This document shows, in pieces, positions 5,585 to 7,977 of a DNA stretch of 7,977 nucleotides. Source of the DNA: Candidatus Omnitrophota bacterium (GTDB lineage Bacteria > Verrucomicrobiota > Verrucomicrobiia > Limisphaerales > UBA1319); contig JAMCZD010000265.1 of NCBI GenBank assembly GCA_023473405.1, forward strand, positions 13,726 to 21,702. The letters run 5' to 3'. Position numbers and translations under genes: made by a program. The notes below the pieces were generated by a model. It made no database searches and was not told the origin of the DNA. It saw only the letters and a program-made list of their open reading frames with translations. Position 1 is the stretch's first letter. Each line of letters opens with the position of its first letter.

Positions 5585-6565
5585 TCAATAACCCAACGGA
5601 TTTTTGGCGGGGTAAAACCCCTCCCAGGGCGGCGGAGGTTTGGGCAGCCTGGGTTTATAGAGGAGGCCGAACCTGTTCAAATTGCTGCTGAGCTGAGTAA
5701 GATTGCTCACGAGCAGGGTGAAGTCGTGGCGCATGGACTCGTCCTTGAGTAGGCTGCCGGCAAGGCCCTGGCCATGTTCCAGGTCCGTTAGCAATTGGTT
5801 GGCCTTTCCCGTGGCTGATTCGAGATGCTTGATCGTCCCCGATATTCCCGCCTGATTCGATCGCCATGCCTGGCTCAGGTCGCGCCCCACTTGCACGAGT
5901 TCACCGGACAACGCCGTGAGATTGCTGAGCGACAGGTGAACGGAGTTCCGATTCGAGACGATCAACAGGTCGACATTGCTTACCAAGGCCCCGGCTCGGG
6001 CGCTGAATTGATTGAAATTCGACACCGCCGCAACCATGTTGGTCAGGCTGGTATCGGCCAGCAGGATGCGATCGACCCGTTGCACCGCCGCATCCACTAT
6101 CCGCGCCGTGTGGTCCAACTGTTTCATCAGGACCGACGCGGTGCGAGCGGCGTCCTGGAGGTTGAATGGTTGCTGGCAATACACCTGGGCGTTATTGGTA
6201 AAGAATGGGGCCAGCTTCTGGCTGGGGGTGATCGAGATGAACTCGTCGCCGAGGAATCCGGCTTGATCGATCACGAACTCCGCATTGGTCGGGATATTAT
6301 ACCTCTCATAGATGTCAACGGTGATGGTGACCGAGCGGCCATCGGGACTTAAATCGGTTTGGGCCACCCTCCCGACCGGCACACCGGCCATTAGAACGAC
6401 TGCGTCCGGCCTGATGGTGCCCACGTTTTGCGCTATTAAACGCAACGAATAGGTCGACGCAAACCAGGTAATACCCTTGGAAAACTCCAGCAGCAAGGCG
6501 GCCAGCACCACCAACCCAACTAGGATGAATAGTCCCACTTTCCATTCAAATCGCGCCGAATTCAT
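5585..6565 (-). CDS. mlaD: MlaD-family MCE-domain phospholipid transport protein
   Basis: This is the periplasmic substrate-binding subunit of an Mla-type ABC transporter. It is anchored in the inner membrane by one N-terminal helix and forms a hexameric ring that passes phospholipids to or from the permease. Of 326 residues, about 10-28 is the anchor (GLFILVGLVVLAALLLEF) and about 37-114 the MCE domain, with the typical VLMAGVPVGRV (57-67) and the closing GFLGDEFISI (103-112). A long helical C-terminal region (about 135-300) rich in Asn, Ser and Leu is followed by a Pro-rich tail (PKPPPPWEGFYP). E. coli MlaD is about 180 residues; the longer helical tail resembles needle-forming MCE proteins or other bacterial MlaD variants. 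ATG at 6565 overlaps the mlaF stop by 4 bp, with AGGA about 9 nt upstream. Confidence 0.9.
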   Translation of the reverse strand: MNSARFEWKVGLFILVGLVVLAALLLEFSKGITWFASTYSLRLIAQNVGTIRPDAVVLMAGVPVGRVAQTDLSPDGRSVTITVDIYERYNIPTNAEFVIDQAGFLGDEFISITPSQKLAPFFTNNAQVYCQQPFNLQDAARTASVLMKQLDHTARIVDAAVQRVDRILLADTSLTNMVAAVSNFNQFSARAGALVSNVDLLIVSNRNSVHLSLSNLTALSGELVQVGRDLSQAWRSNQAGISGTIKHLESATGKANQLLTDLEHGQGLAGSLLKDESMRHDFTLLVSNLTQLSSNLNRFGLLYKPRLPKPPPPWEGFYPAKNPLGY

Positions 6566-7308
6566 GATGAGTGTTCCTGGTTTTCAGAGATTCCATTGAC
6601 GAATTGGTAAACGATTGGCTCTTTGGAATTCCGCAATTGCTCGGGAGTGCCATTAAAGTAAATGCGACCGGAGTGAAGCATCAGGATGCGCTGGCCGATG
6701 CGTTGGGCGCTGCGCATATCGTGTGTTACCGCCACCGTCGTCACTTTCAATCGTTCCCGCACCCGCATGATGAGGTGGTCGATGCTGTCGGCCACAATGG
6801 GGTCCAAACCGGTGGTCGGTTCGTCATACAGAATGATCTCGGGTTGGTAGATGATGGCCCTCGCCAACCCGACCCGTTTGCGCATACCTCCGGAGAGCTC
6901 GGACGGCCTTTTATCTTCCGTCCCGCTCAGGTTAACCATCGCAAGGGTTTCCCGCACGCGACGGGCAATTTCGGTTGCGGACAATTTGCCATCCCGGTCC
7001 AGCACAAAACCGACATTCTCAGCCACGGTCATCGAATCGAACAAGGCGGCTCCTTGAAACAGCATGCCGAATTTCCGGCGGACCCGCAGCAATTGCCGCT
7101 CGTTCAAGCTGACCAGGTCTTCACCATCAATGCGCACGTGGCCGGCGTCTGGAGTTAACAACCCGATAAGGTGCTTCAGCAATACGCTTTTCCCACACCC
7201 GCTGCACCCAATTATGACCGCCGATTCCCCGGTTTCAACGCGAAAGCTCACCCCTTCGAGGACGGGGTTGGCGCCGAAACGCTTTACCAGGTCGGTGACT
7301 TCAATCAT
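6562..7308 (-). CDS. mlaF: MlaF-type ATP-binding subunit of the phospholipid ABC transporter
   Basis: This cytoplasmic ATPase powers the MlaE permease. The 248 residues contain all ABC motifs: Walker A GCSGCGKS (34-41), Q-loop at Q85 (MLFQGAALFDSMTVAENV), signature LSGGM (138-142, followed by RKRVGLARA), Walker B IILYDE (158-163) with the D-loop TTGLDP, and the switch His196 (VTHDM). The LFQGAALFDSMTVAENV, LSGGMRKRV and DEPTTGLDPIVAD stretches are characteristic of the MlaF/Ttg2A branch. The length is slightly below E. coli MlaF (about 269). ATG at 7308 overlaps the mlaE stop by 4 bp (ATGA), which implies translational coupling; the mlaD start overlaps its own stop in the same way. Confidence 0.95.
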   Translation of the reverse strand: MIEVTDLVKRFGANPVLEGVSFRVETGESAVIIGCSGCGKSVLLKHLIGLLTPDAGHVRIDGEDLVSLNERQLLRVRRKFGMLFQGAALFDSMTVAENVGFVLDRDGKLSATEIARRVRETLAMVNLSGTEDKRPSELSGGMRKRVGLARAIIYQPEIILYDEPTTGLDPIVADSIDHLIMRVRERLKVTTVAVTHDMRSAQRIGQRILMLHSGRIYFNGTPEQLRNSKEPIVYQFVNGISENQEHSS

Positions 7309-7977
7309 AGCATCTCAATCAACCGGTTCATGACCATGGTCAGGAAAAAATTGCTGATGAGAATCGAGATGGAGGCGTAAACGACGGCTTCCGTGGTGGC
7401 GCGCCCCACCCCCTCGGCGCCCTCGCCGCAACACATGCCTTTGTAACACCCGACGGTGGCAATGATGCCCCCAAAAATCAGGCACTTCGACAACCCGACG
7501 ATCAAGTCGCTGATTTTCGTGTATTTGAGCATGTTATACCAGGAATAGGCGGGATCGATCCCCAACAGGAACACCCCCACCAAATACGCCGCTAGTATGC
7601 CCAGCGCGATGGCCTCGGTCGTGAGCAACGGCATCGCCACTATCGTCGCCAATAATCGCGGGACCACCAAATAATCGATGGGATGAGTGGCCAGGGTGCG
7701 CAGGGCGTCGAGTTGTTCGGTGACCCGCATGGTGCCCAACTCGGCGGTCATGGCCGCCCCGACTCGGCCGGCCACCATCAGCGCGGTCAAAACCGGCCCC
7801 AACTCGCTGCACATGGCCACCCCCACTACCGCCAGTGTCGCGGTGTCCATCTTGACTTGGTGAAATTGAAAATAGGTTTGGGCGCACAACACCATCCCGG
7901 TGAATGCACCGGTAATCAGAACGACCGACTGCGATTTAACCCCGATGAACATATGGATTGCAGACTGGCTGCAGGGA
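7305..7977 (-). CDS. mlaE: MlaE-family permease of the phospholipid ABC transporter, 5' end cut by the window edge
   Basis: This is the inner-membrane permease that pairs with MlaF and MlaD. About 223 residues are visible; the frame stays open to the window edge, so the N-terminal part (about 30-45 residues in a usual 255-265-residue protein) is missing. The Met at 7952 is internal rather than the start. Family hallmarks: VVLITGAFTGMVLCAQ, MCSELGPVLTALMVAGRVGAAMTAELGTMRVTEQLDALRTLATHPIDYLVVPR (the conserved MlaE core with E-L-G-x-M and EQ-x-DAL), and near the C-terminus CYKGMCCGEGAEGVGRATTEAVV. About five hydrophobic segments fit the known topology. mlaB and mlaC are not in the window. It ends in the ATGA overlap with mlaF. 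Confidence 0.93.
   Translation of the reverse strand, partial: PCSQSAIHMFIGVKSQSVVLITGAFTGMVLCAQTYFQFHQVKMDTATLAVVGVAMCSELGPVLTALMVAGRVGAAMTAELGTMRVTEQLDALRTLATHPIDYLVVPRLLATIVAMPLLTTEAIALGILAAYLVGVFLLGIDPAYSWYNMLKYTKISDLIVGLSKCLIFGGIIATVGCYKGMCCGEGAEGVGRATTEAVVYASISILISNFFLTMVMNRLIEML

Noticed and set aside
1..7977. CRISPR array, tRNA, rRNA or insertion sequence
   Set aside because: No regularly spaced repeats, cloverleaf, rRNA core sequence, transposase or terminal inverted repeats were seen on either strand.

Overview
The window reads as ordinary chromosome from a Gram-negative (two-membrane) bacterium of moderately high GC. It has a retrograde phospholipid (Mla-type) transporter with an MCE-domain protein, a lipoprotein with a lipobox, and a ribosomal/tRNA-modification cluster. 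By remembered resemblance of the proteins (MlaE, TrmD and the DEYQ-type helicase) I favour a Verrucomicrobiota-like lineage; that is inference, not shown by the sequence. All nine recognised genes lie on the minus strand, so transcription runs from high to low coordinates. The window looks like a whole short-read contig: genes are cut at both ends, and there is an Illumina adapter remnant inside it.

Layout in transcription order. (1) 7977-5585: mlaE (5' end cut off), mlaF and mlaD, joined by two 4-bp ATGA stop/start overlaps. (2) 5581-4568: a YacL-type membrane-anchored PIN-TRAM protein starting 3 bp after mlaD. (3) 4567-4270: about 300 bp without a gene, holding a possible promoter, a hairpin and a clear ribosome binding site. 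(4) 4269-3946: a small BamE/SmpA-like lipoprotein that starts at TTG. (5) 3904-1330: a large Ski2-like superfamily 2 helicase whose frame is broken by 16 bases identical to the Illumina TruSeq adapter (1580-1595). Removing exactly those 16 bases restores an 852-residue protein. (6) 1197-1: rpsP (ribosomal protein S16), khpA (KH-domain RNA-binding protein) and trmD (tRNA m1G37 methyltransferase, 3' end cut off). This is the widely conserved S16-TrmD cluster, but without rimM between khpA and trmD.

The first block maintains outer-membrane lipid asymmetry. The last block serves the ribosome and tRNA. The helicase and the PIN-TRAM protein are plausible RNA or nucleic-acid enzymes of unknown substrate. 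I found no mobile element, CRISPR array, tRNA or rRNA, and no convincing undescribed defence system. The strongest unexpected signals are two assembly problems: the adapter insertion that falsely truncates the helicase, and a probable fold-back artefact in the first 13 bases that corrupts the end of trmD. After those come the unusual helicase motifs.
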